64,000 nucleotides of DNA from Methylocystis echinoides (GCF_027923385.1 NZ_BSEC01000001.1:1810501-1874500); one strand, 5' to 3'. Shown: positions 16,368 through 24,582, counted from the first letter of the stretch. A program made the numbers and translations. Notes: a model not told the origin generated them from the letters alone.

Positions 16368-16745
16368 TCAATAGGCGTAGAGAATCTTGGCAATGATACG
16401 CAGGTCTTCGCGGCGGCTTTCGAGCCGATCATACCGAATGACAGGCTCCCGCCAAAAGTCGTTGGTGCTTTCCGACCAGAGTTCCAGCGCCTCCCCTTGC
16501 CTCAGTGCGCGCTTGCCGAGCAATTCGATCTCTCCTCCCTTGCAGCGTTCGATGACGACGACATCTCCGTTGAGGATCTCAGCGTTGTTGAGGTCAACGT
16601 CGATGCAACGGAGGCGCGCGCCTTCGCGGGCGAATTTGTCGAGCGACGAGCCCTCGACAATAAGATCGAATTGCGCCGGGCCAGGGAATCGCGGGTCCGG
16701 AGGATCAGGGCTATACATTCGCTGCTTGTTCAAGCCCTTCGGCAT
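16368..16745 (-). CDS. S24 (LexA-like) peptidase domain protein without HTH (125 aa)
   Basis: Only the self-cleavage domain of an S24 repressor is present. It has the nucleophile region VEGSSLDKF (Ser33/34), a strand NGDVVVIERCKGGEIEL, and the general-base Lys78 in LLGKRAL. GGGAGGG precedes ATG 16745 by a few bases. Full phage or LexA-type repressors add an N-terminal helix-turn-helix of 60-100 residues, which is absent. Upstream in the same frame only unrelated Ser/Arg-rich sequence is seen. It may be a clipped repressor left by an integrated element, since an integrase relic lies 340 bp away. Confidence 0.75.
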   Translation of the reverse strand: MPKGLNKQRMYSPDPPDPRFPGPAQFDLIVEGSSLDKFAREGARLRCIDVDLNNAEILNGDVVVIERCKGGEIELLGKRALRQGEALELWSESTNDFWREPVIRYDRLESRREDLRIIAKILYAY

Positions 16746-17019
16746 CCTGCCCTCCCGATTAGGAAGGCTATCATGATATAATCCTGCGGGGGGAAAGGGC
16801 CGCTCGCCTTTCGTGAGTAGGGTATTTTGGCGCCAGTGAGGGCCTGTGGAGGATGACTTGGCTGCTGTCGCGGCCGCTCGATAATTTCTAAAATTCCGGG
16901 ATACAGCCCGACTGTAATCAGATCGCATGGGGCGCCGGCATGGCCGCCCGGAATCTTGATCTTGCCGCAAGCTCCTCAATCTGCTGACTTTCAGCGTAAA
17001 CAGAGCAGCCACCTTCCAA

Positions 17020-17079
17020 CTATAGAGCGTCGTTATCCCTTTCGCCTGTCCGGATGCGAATGCTGTATTCCAATGGCAT
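17020..17079 (-). pseudogene. C-terminal fragment of a P-II (GlnK/GlnB) gene
   Basis: The last 19 codons read MPLEYSIRIRTGERDNDAL and stop. This is the C-terminus of P-II proteins; the intact glnK in this window ends in [14 protein letters not shown]. No P-II-like sequence continues upstream, where the integrase relic begins on the other strand. It is a short displaced tail, perhaps an attachment-site duplication or debris of a deletion. Confidence 0.6.
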
Positions 17080-17085
17080 TTGAAA

Positions 17086-17343
17086 AAGCGGATCATCCCG
17101 ACCGACATCACCGAAGGCGTTGAGCCGATCACGCGGGAAGCGCCGCGCGAGCGCGCCTTGGAAGACCCTGAAATCCCCTCCGCCTGGAATGCCGCCGCCG
17201 AGCTGGATCCGCAGGAGCGTGACGTGGTGCGCGTGCTGATCTTGATCGTATGACGGCGTCAAGAAATTTCAGATATGCAATGGAGCGAGGTCGACCTCGA
17301 GCGCGCCGAAGTCACGCTGCCAGGCGAGAGGTCGAAAAACGGT
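17086..17343 (+). pseudogene. Tyrosine recombinase (phage integrase) fragment
   Basis: The frame encodes EPITREAPRERALEDPEI, then AAAELDPQERDVVRVLILIV, a TGA at 17251-17253, then in the same frame RRQEISDMQWSEVDLERAEV and LPGERSKNG. This is the core region around the first catalytic Arg of P4/Bradyrhizobium-type integrases, where the stop replaces the usual TGQ before RR. The N-terminal arm-binding domain and the C-terminal H-x-x-R and Tyr regions are missing. It is a dead relic of a genomic island next to the S24 fragment and the P-II tail. Confidence 0.8.
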
Positions 17344-17391
17344 CTTCTGACCCAAAGCGGTCCATATCGTGAGGAAGCTGACGACCCATGT

Positions 17392-17943
17392 TCAGCAGGC
17401 ATTTGCGGCCTCGATTTCTTCAGCTGTATAGCGAGGAGTTATGTGTTGCGGGCAGTTCCAGTCGAAAGCTGCGACCTTGACGAGCAATCCGCGCTCGACG
17501 CGCGCGCAATATCCCGGAACGCTGAGTCGCTCCAAATCGGCGTCGCAATGACCGATCTCGCGCGCATGTCCGGGGATTTTGAGACGTGTGCGGTTGGGGT
17601 AATCCATGAGGAAGAGCGAGATGCGATCATCTCCGGCTATATTCCCGACGCTCACATATTGCCGGTTGCCGCTGAAGTCGGCGAAGCCGATGGTTCGCTC
17701 GTCAAGAACGCGCAAGAAACCTTTCGGTCCGCCGCGATGCTGGATGTAGGGCCAGCCAGTCTCGCTGACGCTGGCGATGTAGAAGCTGTCTCGGGCTCCG
17801 ATGAATTCAGCCTCGCTCGGGCCGAGACGATCATGATGGGCGTCGCCGCCCAGCAATCGCGCATAGCCGCGACGGCTGCCCATCCGCTCCTGCATGCGCT
17901 GGACGCCGGGCGTGAAAGCGATCTCCGCGAATTTGTGTCCCAT
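17392..17943 (-). CDS. Pyridoxamine 5'-phosphate oxidase-family split-barrel flavoprotein (183 aa)
   Basis: The sequence has the FMN-binding split-barrel pattern: DSFYIASVSETGWPYIQHRG, then GFLRVLDERTIGFADFSGNRQY and DRISLFLMDYPNRTRLKI. A terminal extension has a Cys/His-containing WNCPQHITPRY. It resembles the PNPOx-like proteins of unknown substrate that often accompany oxidoreductases, not PdxH itself. It starts 57 bp after the hydrolase gene stop on the same strand, so it is probably the second gene of the LysR-controlled unit. A flavin cofactor is predicted from the family. Confidence 0.88.
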   Translation of the reverse strand: MGHKFAEIAFTPGVQRMQERMGSRRGYARLLGGDAHHDRLGPSEAEFIGARDSFYIASVSETGWPYIQHRGGPKGFLRVLDERTIGFADFSGNRQYVSVGNIAGDDRISLFLMDYPNRTRLKIPGHAREIGHCDADLERLSVPGYCARVERGLLVKVAAFDWNCPQHITPRYTAEEIEAANAC

Positions 17944-18000
17944 CGTCGTATCCCTCCGCTGTGAGCCGCTCCTTGATGGAGCGGCTCTGTTCCGAAATGC

Positions 18001-18939
18001 TCAATCGGTTGCGCGCAGCGACGCGGGCGCGACATGCCTTGCGTGGAAAGCGATCATTCCCTCCACGATCTGCGGCAAACAATCCTCGACCGCGAAATGC
18101 CCTGAGTTCAACCGATGCAACTCGGCGTCTGGAAGATCCGCCAGATAGGATTCGCCGCCTTCGGGCGTGAAGAAGATGTCGCCTTGCCCCCAGAAGATGA
18201 TCGTCTTCGGCTGCCGCTCGCGCAGGAATGTCTGCCACTGCGGATACAGCGCGACATTTGTCCGGTAGTCGTAGAAGAAGTCGAGCTGGACCTGCCGCGC
18301 TCCAGGGCGGTCGAGGTAATGCAGATCCATGTTCCAATTGTCCGGGGTGATCAGCGTCGGATCGGCGTGGCCATGCGTGTAGACGAGCTTCACAGTCTCG
18401 GCCTGCAGGAAGGCCTCCAGCGGCTTTTCCGTCTCCGGCGCGCGCGTCTTCCAATAGGCGCCGCGCAGACCGTCCCAGACCGGCGCGAAGCCGACTTCAT
18501 AGGCGTTGGTGTTCTGGATGATCAGCCACTCGAGCCATTCCGGACGACGGGCGACGATCCGGAAGCCGACGGGACCGCCGTAATCCTGGACGAAGAGGCC
18601 GAAGCGCGTGAAGCCGACGTTCTCGAGGAACGCCTCGACGATCTCCGACGTCCTGTCGAAGGTATAGGAATAGGCGGCCGGGTCGGGCATGTCGGAATTG
18701 CCAAAACCCGGATAATCGGGCGCGATTACGTGGAAGCGCGCGGCGAGCGCCGGGATCAGGTTGCGATATTGATGCGAGGACGCGGGGAAGCCGTGCAGCA
18801 GGACAAGCTTCGGCGCGGTCGGATCACCCGCCTCCCGGTAGAAGATGTTCAGGCCGTCGACGACGATGGTCTTGTTACGGACGGTGGCCGCGGACGGCGC
18901 CGGCGCGAAAGCGGCCTTGGGATCGATGTGCAGGTTCAT
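18001..18939 (-). CDS. Haloalkane dehalogenase/epoxide hydrolase-type alpha/beta hydrolase (312 aa)
   Basis: The oxyanion loop HGFPASSHQY, the nucleophile elbow VQDYGG with Asp119 (not Ser), and the catalytic His281 (SGHFAVED) place it in the Asp-nucleophile branch of alpha/beta hydrolases. This branch contains haloalkane dehalogenases, epoxide hydrolases and fluoroacetate dehalogenases. A helical cap with YEVGFAPVWDGLRGAYW follows the elbow. ATG 18939 is preceded by AAAGGAG; the frame upstream is unsupported. It is transcribed away from a LysR gene, the classical layout of a regulator and its target. The substrate is not known. Confidence 0.88.
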   Translation of the reverse strand: MNLHIDPKAAFAPAPSAATVRNKTIVVDGLNIFYREAGDPTAPKLVLLHGFPASSHQYRNLIPALAARFHVIAPDYPGFGNSDMPDPAAYSYTFDRTSEIVEAFLENVGFTRFGLFVQDYGGPVGFRIVARRPEWLEWLIIQNTNAYEVGFAPVWDGLRGAYWKTRAPETEKPLEAFLQAETVKLVYTHGHADPTLITPDNWNMDLHYLDRPGARQVQLDFFYDYRTNVALYPQWQTFLRERQPKTIIFWGQGDIFFTPEGGESYLADLPDAELHRLNSGHFAVEDCLPQIVEGMIAFHARHVAPASLRATD

Positions 18940-19066
18940 GCGTTGCGCTCCTTTTTTTGGACGCCGCAGGTCACGGCCGTCGCCAACGCCCCAAACATGC
19001 CCCCTTACAAGCGGCGCAAGAATACGATAAGTTCGCAATAGATTGTTGCATTAAACGGAATAATGG

Positions 19067-20014
19067 ATGGATCGCTTCCAGGAATTGAGGTCCTTCGTCG
19101 CTGTTGCCGAGACCGGTGGTTTCGCCAGGGCGGCGGCGCGATTGGGAAGCTCGCCGCCGGCGGTGACTCGCCTCATCGCCGCATTGGAGGCGCGGCTCGG
19201 CGTTCAGCTCTTCAATCGCACGACGCGACGCGTCCATCTGACGGACGCCGGGCTGCGCTTTGCCGAGGGGGCGCGCACGGCGCTCGACGCGCTCGACGCT
19301 GTCGAAAGCGAAGCCACTGGCCAAAGCAGCGTTCCGTCCGGACGACTGACCCTGACGGCGTCGGTGACGATGGGTCGCTCGCTCCTGCCGCCGATCATCA
19401 ATGATTTCCTGCGCGCCCATCCGCGTGTGTCGGCAAAAGTCCTGCTGCTCGACCGCGTGGTCAACCTCGTCGAAGAGGGCGTCGACATCGCTTTACGAGT
19501 CGGGGAGCTGCCGGATTCGAGTCTCATCTCGGTCAAGGTCGGCGCAGTGAAGCGGATTCTCGTAGCGAGCCCGGACTATCTTGCAAAGCGTGGCGCGCCG
19601 GGCGCGCCCGACGATCTCAAGCTGCATTCGTTCATCGCCTTCACCGGTCTCATGCCGGACCGCGAATGGCGGTACGCCGACGGAAAGCGCATCCGGCGGG
19701 TTTCCCTGCAACCGCGCTTCGAGATCAATGACGCAGTGAGCGCGATCGCGAGCGCGGAACAGGGCGAGGGCGTCACGATCTGCCTTTCGTACATGGTCGC
19801 CGAGAAGATCAAGCGCGGGACGCTTGTCGAAGTCCTTCCACACCTCTCGCCGCCGCCGGCGCCGGTGCAACTCGTCTATCCGCAAGGCCGCCTTGTCGCG
19901 CCCAAGGTTCGCTCTTTCGTCGACTTCGCCGCGCCGAGACTGAGAACGGCGATTGGCGAACTGTCTCTGAAACCGCCGAAGACCGACAAGCCATCGACGC
20001 GGTCCCGTCGCTGA
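19067..20014 (+). CDS. LysR-family transcriptional regulator (315 aa)
   Basis: An N-terminal winged HTH (LRSFVAVAETGGFARAAARL, then SSPPAVTRLIAALEARLGVQLFNRTTRRV) is followed by a periplasmic-binding-protein-like effector domain (LLLDRVVNLVEEGVDIALRV). It belongs to the large group that typically regulates a divergent gene. The 127-bp gap to the hydrolase (18940-19066) is AT-rich and should contain the operator and both promoters. Two ATGs stand at 19063 and 19067; only the second is in frame. The basic C-terminus (KPPKTDKPSTRSRR) is unusual but harmless. Confidence 0.93.
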   Translation: MDRFQELRSFVAVAETGGFARAAARLGSSPPAVTRLIAALEARLGVQLFNRTTRRVHLTDAGLRFAEGARTALDALDAVESEATGQSSVPSGRLTLTASVTMGRSLLPPIINDFLRAHPRVSAKVLLLDRVVNLVEEGVDIALRVGELPDSSLISVKVGAVKRILVASPDYLAKRGAPGAPDDLKLHSFIAFTGLMPDREWRYADGKRIRRVSLQPRFEINDAVSAIASAEQGEGVTICLSYMVAEKIKRGTLVEVLPHLSPPPAPVQLVYPQGRLVAPKVRSFVDFAAPRLRTAIGELSLKPPKTDKPSTRSRR

Positions 20015-20132
20015 AAATTGGAGCTGCGCGCAAAGGCGACGCCCAAACGGGCGCCCGCGCCAGGTATGGTGACACCCCGAGCGGGCCGTATAGCAAGGGG
20101 TAGGAGAACGACAGGAAAATGGGAACAGACGG

Positions 20133-21158
20133 ATGACGGAGGCCGATATCGCCGACACAGCGCGGCGTTCATCCCTGCGGGTATGCCTGGTCGGCGCCAC
20201 CGGAACAATAGGCCGGGCGACGCTGCGCGCGCTCGTGAGGCGCGGACATAGCGTGGTTTGCTTCGTTCGCCCGGGCGCGGACGGTTGCGGATCCCCCTTG
20301 CCGGAACGCAATAAAGCGCTGTTCGATGGCGCCGCCGTGCGGTTTGTCGATGTTTCGGAGCCCGCATCGCTCGTGAAAGACGGATTTCGGAGCGAGCGGT
20401 TCGACGCCGTCATATCCTGTATGGCCTCCCGAACCGGGGCGCCGAAGGACGCCTGGGCGATCGACCATCAGGCGCATCTGAACTTGCTTATTGCGGCGCA
20501 GGAAGCGGGCGTCTCCCATTTCGTGCAGCTCTCCGCCATCTGTGTGCAAAAGCCCGTCCTCGAATTCCAGCATGCCAAACTCGCGTTCGAGACGGCGCTC
20601 ATGGCGTCAGGGGTCAACTATTCGATCGTGAGGCCGACGGCATTCTTCAAGTCGCTCTCGGGACAGATTGCGCGTGTGCAGCGCGGCAAGCCCTTCCTGA
20701 TTTTCGGCGACGGCACGCTGACCTCCTGCAAACCGATCAGCGACAATGATCTCGCCGCCTATCTCGTCGAGTGTCTGGAGGACGAGCGTCGCTGGAACAG
20801 GGTGCTTCCCATAGGCGGCCCGGGAGATGCGATCACGCCAAGGCGGCAGGGAGAGTTCCTTTTTGCGCTCCTGGGCAGGCCGCCTCTGTTTCGCAGCGTG
20901 CCGCTCCTCTTACTCGACGGCATTGTCGGCGCCCTCGACATCGCCGCCCGCGTCGCGCCTCGCCTTTCCGAAAAGGCTGAACTCGCACGGATCGGCCGTT
21001 ATTACGCTACCGAATCAATGCTTTGGCTGAACCCTGAAAACGGGCGCTATGACTCCGCCGCCACACCATCGACGGGCGAGGAGACACTCTTCGACTATTA
21101 CAGATCGGTGATTGCTGGCGACCAAGCGCCCGAGCGGGGAGACCACGCGGTTTTCTGA
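20133..21158 (+). CDS. bciA: Divinyl (proto)chlorophyllide a 8-vinyl-reductase, BciA type (341 aa)
   Basis: This is an NADPH-dependent short-chain-fold enzyme that reduces the C8 vinyl group in (bacterio)chlorophyll synthesis. The Rossmann motif VGATGTIGRATLRAL is N-terminal. Family-specific stretches follow: WAIDHQAHLNLLIAAQEAGV, SHFVQLSAICVQKPVLEFQ, KLAFETALMASGVNYSIVRP and FLIFGDGTLTSCKPISDNDL. These distinguish BciA from ordinary NmrA-like reductases. The C-terminal 90 residues are also of the family type. No other chlorophyll gene is in the window, so either the pathway lies elsewhere or this copy serves another role. It starts 119 bp after the LysR gene, probably under its own promoter. 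Confidence 0.85.
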   Translation: MTEADIADTARRSSLRVCLVGATGTIGRATLRALVRRGHSVVCFVRPGADGCGSPLPERNKALFDGAAVRFVDVSEPASLVKDGFRSERFDAVISCMASRTGAPKDAWAIDHQAHLNLLIAAQEAGVSHFVQLSAICVQKPVLEFQHAKLAFETALMASGVNYSIVRPTAFFKSLSGQIARVQRGKPFLIFGDGTLTSCKPISDNDLAAYLVECLEDERRWNRVLPIGGPGDAITPRRQGEFLFALLGRPPLFRSVPLLLLDGIVGALDIAARVAPRLSEKAELARIGRYYATESMLWLNPENGRYDSAATPSTGEETLFDYYRSVIAGDQAPERGDHAVF

Positions 21159-21376
21159 ACGCGCGCGAAATTCAGCGAATTCCAGGAAAAATGGACCCCG
21201 GCGGCAGAGGCGGCGCCATTGCCTTTGCCCCGAACATCAAGACAAAGCGGGAGCAGACTGCAGGTCTAACCTCTCAATGTGAGAGTGATCTGAATCGCCG
21301 ATTCAGCGAGAGAGCTTGTTTTCAAGCGTTGGCCGGAGCGCTACAATGTTCAACGTCAATTCGGGAGGCCAGCTGG

Positions 21377-23017
21377 ATGCAGGAATTGATCAAGAGAAGC
21401 CGCCGACCCTCGCCTTGCGCCATGACCATTGCGGCCGCGCTAATTGCTTCGATGGGGACGGCGCGCGCTGAGGTTGCGGAAAAAGTGGTCGACTCTCTCG
21501 GCGCGCCGGCGGCAATCTCGACCGGCTTCGGTCAGCTCGACTTCACGAACGGCGTGCCGTCTGTCGACGCCGCCAGGAAGACTTACGACATTCTGGACTT
21601 CACTCAGGCGCTCAGCGTCTACAACAACAGTTTTCGAGGCGCCTCGGCGCTAGCGATCGTCAAGGGGTTCGAAGGCATCGGCGCAAAGCCCGGCGATGTC
21701 GTCATCTTTCCGAAGCTGATGGACTCCCATTCGCTTTTCCTGACCGCCAACGCCGACACGGTCTACTATCTCACCGGTCTCGACCTGAGCAAAGGTCCGG
21801 TGGTGGTCGAACAGCCGCCGAACGCCGTCGGCGCCATCAACGACATGTGGTTCTCCTGGATCATCGACATCGGCGGCCCCGGACCGGATCGCGGGCTCGG
21901 TGGGAAATATCTGATCGTCGGACCCGACTATCATGGCCCGCTGCCGGAGGGCGGCTACTTCATCGGGCGTTCGAAGACGAGTTTCGCGCTTTACGCGGCG
22001 CGCGCCTATCTCCACGGCAACGATCCCGGCCCTGCGGTCGAGACCATCAAGAAGACGATGAAGGTCTACCCGTACCGGCCGGGCTCCTTCGGGACGAGCC
22101 TCGCGCAGGCGCTCGACGGAACGGTCCGCATCGCCCCCGAGCCCAAGATCCCCGAGACGAAATTCATCGACGCCAGCGGACTGTCCTTCAATACGATCCC
22201 GCCGAGCGACGCCAGTTTCTTTGAACTGATCAACGAAAACGTCCAGCGGGAGCCCGCCACCAGTTACGACATCGAACTCGCCGGGCAACTCGCCTCGATC
22301 GGCATCGTCCATGGCAAGCCATTCAAACCCGACGCGCGCATGAAGAAGATCCTTTCGGACGCGGCCGCGTTCGGACAGGCGACCGGCCGCGCGCTGAACT
22401 GGCGCTATGCGATGAAACACCCTGGCTGGGCCTATTACGAGGGCTCGCATTGGGGCAGCATGCTGTGGGAAGGCGGCGCCTTCTTCGAGACGCCGCCGCC
22501 CCTGTTCGAGGCCGGCGCGTTCAAGCCGTTGCCGCCGACGGGCGCGCGCACGCTCGATTCGCGCACGGCCTTCTACTACGGTTACACGCTCGACTCTCCC
22601 GGCATGATCATGCGCATTCCGGGCGTGGGCTCGCAGTATCTCATGGGCTTCCTCGATGCTGACGGAAACCCCTTCGACGGCGGCAAGACCTACAAGGTGA
22701 CGCTGCCCGCGCATATTCCGGCGGAGGCGTTCTGGTCGCTCACGCTTTACGACAATCAGACTCGATCCATGCTGCAGACGCCGCAGAACTATCCTCGTGC
22801 CGGAAGCCAGAGTTATCCCTCGGCCAGCGCCAGGGCGGCGGCCGACGGTAGCACGACTGTCTGGTTCGGGCCGTCGCAGCCCGAGGGCGTCGCCCCCGGA
22901 AACTGGATCCAGACCGTGCCGGGCAAGGGCTGGTTCACCATCCTGCGCCTCTACAGCCCGCTGCCGTCGTTCTTCGACAAGAGCTGGCGCGCCGGCGAGA
23001 TCAAACTCGTGAAGTGA
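21377..23017 (+). CDS. Secreted DUF1254/DUF1214 protein (546 aa)
   Basis: GGGAGG stands 8 bases before ATG 21377. The first 33 residues form a signal peptide (basic KRSRRPS, hydrophobic MTIAAALIASMG, ending ARAE). The DUF1254 domain is seen in VVIFPKLMDSHSLFLTANAD and TVYYLTGLDLSKGPVVVEQP. The DUF1214 end is seen in FWSLTLYDNQTRSMLQTPQN, then WIQTVPGKGWFTILRLYSPL. Members are exported proteins of uncertain function, sometimes linked with envelope stress. The frame runs upstream to 21191, but that part has no start signal. It stands alone with 218 bp before it. Confidence 0.9.
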   Translation: MQELIKRSRRPSPCAMTIAAALIASMGTARAEVAEKVVDSLGAPAAISTGFGQLDFTNGVPSVDAARKTYDILDFTQALSVYNNSFRGASALAIVKGFEGIGAKPGDVVIFPKLMDSHSLFLTANADTVYYLTGLDLSKGPVVVEQPPNAVGAINDMWFSWIIDIGGPGPDRGLGGKYLIVGPDYHGPLPEGGYFIGRSKTSFALYAARAYLHGNDPGPAVETIKKTMKVYPYRPGSFGTSLAQALDGTVRIAPEPKIPETKFIDASGLSFNTIPPSDASFFELINENVQREPATSYDIELAGQLASIGIVHGKPFKPDARMKKILSDAAAFGQATGRALNWRYAMKHPGWAYYEGSHWGSMLWEGGAFFETPPPLFEAGAFKPLPPTGARTLDSRTAFYYGYTLDSPGMIMRIPGVGSQYLMGFLDADGNPFDGGKTYKVTLPAHIPAEAFWSLTLYDNQTRSMLQTPQNYPRAGSQSYPSASARAAADGSTTVWFGPSQPEGVAPGNWIQTVPGKGWFTILRLYSPLPSFFDKSWRAGEIKLVK

Positions 23018-23177
23018 AGCCGGAGCGATCTTAGCGAGGGGCGGGGTCGCTATCACATTTGATAGAGGGTGCGAACTCCCTATCCAAATTCTCCAGTCCT
23101 AAGCCTCTGAACGGCGCCTTCATTTCCGCCCGATCGCGGTCTAGCTTCGCGCCCGTCGACAACCGAAAGGGCTATTC

Positions 23178-23402
23178 ATGAAAAAGCTTCTGATGATCGC
23201 GGCGCTCGTCGCCGGATCAATTCCGCTGACCGCGACCGAGTCGGGCGCCGTCGTCTGCGCCCGTGGCGTCTACCGTGCGGGCTGCGCGGGTCCGAACGGC
23301 GCCGCCGTTGTGGGCCGCCCCGTGGCGCCTGTCTATCGCGCGCCGGCGGCCGGCGTAGTTGTGGGCCCTCGCGGCGGCGCGGCCGTCTATCGCCGCTATT
23401 GA
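23178..23402 (+). CDS. Small secreted Val/Gly/Ala-rich protein (74 aa)
   Basis: A signal peptide (KKLLMIAALVAGSIPLTATESGA) precedes a 50-residue mature part rich in Gly, Ala, Val and Arg. It has two Cys (VCARGVYRAGCAG) that could form a disulfide, and ends in VYRRY. Similar tiny exported proteins are common and unassigned in the Hyphomicrobiales. GAAAGG lies just upstream of the ATG, and a strong terminator follows at 23464. Confidence 0.75.
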   Translation: MKKLLMIAALVAGSIPLTATESGAVVCARGVYRAGCAGPNGAAVVGRPVAPVYRAPAAGVVVGPRGGAAVYRRY

Positions 23403-23463
23403 GCCGCTGCCTGCCCGGCTGATTCCCGGCGGCTGAAACCGCCGGCGCCAGAAAGAGCGATAG

Positions 23464-23502
23464 CCCCGCGACCGTGGATGGATCGGCGCGGGGTTTTTCT
23501 TT
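23464..23502 (+). terminator. Rho-independent terminator after the small secreted protein gene
   Basis: Stem CCCCGCG / CGCGGGG (23464-23470, 23487-23493) is followed directly by TTTTTCTTT. The loop is about 16 bases. Confidence 0.85.
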
Positions 23503-23684
23503 GGTCGGTCCTGTTTGGCCCTGGCTGATTTTTCAGGACGTCCCGAGAGGGTGATTTTTGCCTCGCGTCCCGGCTTTGTCCCAAATCAAAAATGCGTGTA
23601 ATTCATTGATTATAGTAGACGTTATCAGAAAAATAGCGCTTCGGCGCTTCTTCGGCTTGCGTCTTCGCGGGGGCGCTGGCCCCC

Positions 23685-23921
23685 TCAGCGGCATTTGCAG
23701 CGGAACGCGTCCGCCATGTCGCTCATTCGGCAACGGCAGCGCCATGCGTCGGGAGACGACAGGAACAGCTCGACGAGCACCGCAACGGGTCCCGGAACCT
23801 CCCGCTCGCCGTCCTCCCATTTGCGAACCGTCCGCCCGCTCGAGACGCGGACAAGCCGGGCGAATTCGTCGAGGGTGAGCGCCAGCGCGACCCGCGCCTG
23901 TCGGAGTTCTTCGCCAGTCAT
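23685..23921 (-). CDS. XRE-type HTH regulator with Cys-rich tail (78 aa)
   Basis: The helix-turn-helix is seen as ELRQARVALALTLDEFARLV, then RVSSGRTVRKWEDGEREVPG, the short DNA-binding pattern also found in NadS-like and antitoxin-like proteins. The tail has CRCRMSDMADAFRCKCR, four Cys in two C-x-C pairs, possibly a small metal site. The start at 23921 is used; GGAG lies about 8 bases upstream. An ATG at 23939 is possible. No partner toxin is next to it. Confidence 0.75.
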   Translation of the reverse strand: MTGEELRQARVALALTLDEFARLVRVSSGRTVRKWEDGEREVPGPVAVLVELFLSSPDAWRCRCRMSDMADAFRCKCR

Positions 23922-24025
23922 GTCGTCCGCTCCAGGCAAAAGCGGAAAAGCGCGCGAGGATGCATGATCCTCGGCGCCTTTCTGAAATCGGGCCCCGGTC
24001 TGACTGGATCAGACCGGGAAATGCT

Positions 24026-24220
24026 CTAGCCGCAGCAGCAGCTCTTTTTCCTGGCGGGCTCGGTTGCCGAAGCCTGGGTTTGCCTGGCGCGTTCCTGCTG
24101 GATTTGCGCCCACAGGGCCTGAAGCTCCTGTTCGAGTTGCGCCAGGGTTTGTCCCGAGCCCTTTCCGCCGCAACAGCCGCCGCCCCGGCCTGTGTTTCCG
24201 TGAAGCTGTTCAGTGCTCAT
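24026..24220 (-). CDS. Small cysteine-rich protein with CC and C-terminal CCCG motifs (64 aa)
   Basis: The peptide starts with a His/Gly-containing segment ending GRGGGCCGGKG, then has an alpha-helical, Gln-rich middle (TLAQLEQELQALWAQIQQER) and ends in KKSCCCG. The five Cys in two clusters suggest metal or cofactor binding, or disulfide/lanthionine-like modification; nothing else in the area supports a modified peptide. TTGGAG stands before the ATG with a 6-base gap. An upstream in-frame ATG (24232) sits on the Shine-Dalgarno region and is less likely. No family is recognised. Confidence 0.7.
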   Translation of the reverse strand: MSTEQLHGNTGRGGGCCGGKGSGQTLAQLEQELQALWAQIQQERARQTQASATEPARKKSCCCG

Positions 24221-24345
24221 TTTCATCTCCAAGATCTGATTTTCAACGTTATGGTTTGGAGATCGTGCCCATTGGGCACATTTTCAAGAGCCTGACTGCG
24301 TTTTTCATCTGAAGCGCCGGAATCCACCCGTTCGCCGCGCGCCGC

Positions 24346-24582
24346 CTACTGATGCAGCAGGGCGTGCAGGTCGGGCCGGTATTCGCGGATGATTTCCTTG
24401 ATGCCGGCGCGGAGCGCGGCGAAGACTTCGTCTTCCGCCTCCTCGCTGAGTTCGAGCGCGTCGCAGATCAGGCCGCCGATATTGAGGACGATGCTGTTGG
24501 TTTCGAGAAGGAACTGCTCCGGGTCGGTGAACTTGCGCACATGCGCCAGGAGCATTTCGGAAAAAGCATTTGACCTTATCAT
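24346..24582 (-). CDS. Conserved-looking hypothetical protein, 78 aa
   Basis: The protein is all-helical and soluble (SEMLLAHVRKFTDPEQFLLE, then VFAALRAGIKEIIREYRPDL), with no Cys cluster. It is on the same strand as, and 125 bp before, the cysteine-rich peptide. The consistent codon use and amphipathic helices make it plausible, but I do not recognise a family. Confidence 0.55.
   Translation of the reverse strand: MIRSNAFSEMLLAHVRKFTDPEQFLLETNSIVLNIGGLICDALELSEEAEDEVFAALRAGIKEIIREYRPDLHALLHQ

Noticed and set aside
17344..17391. Continuation of the integrase relic as a long plus-strand frame to 17964
   Set aside because: After about 17343 the frame runs antisense to the split-barrel flavoprotein gene and no longer resembles an integrase.
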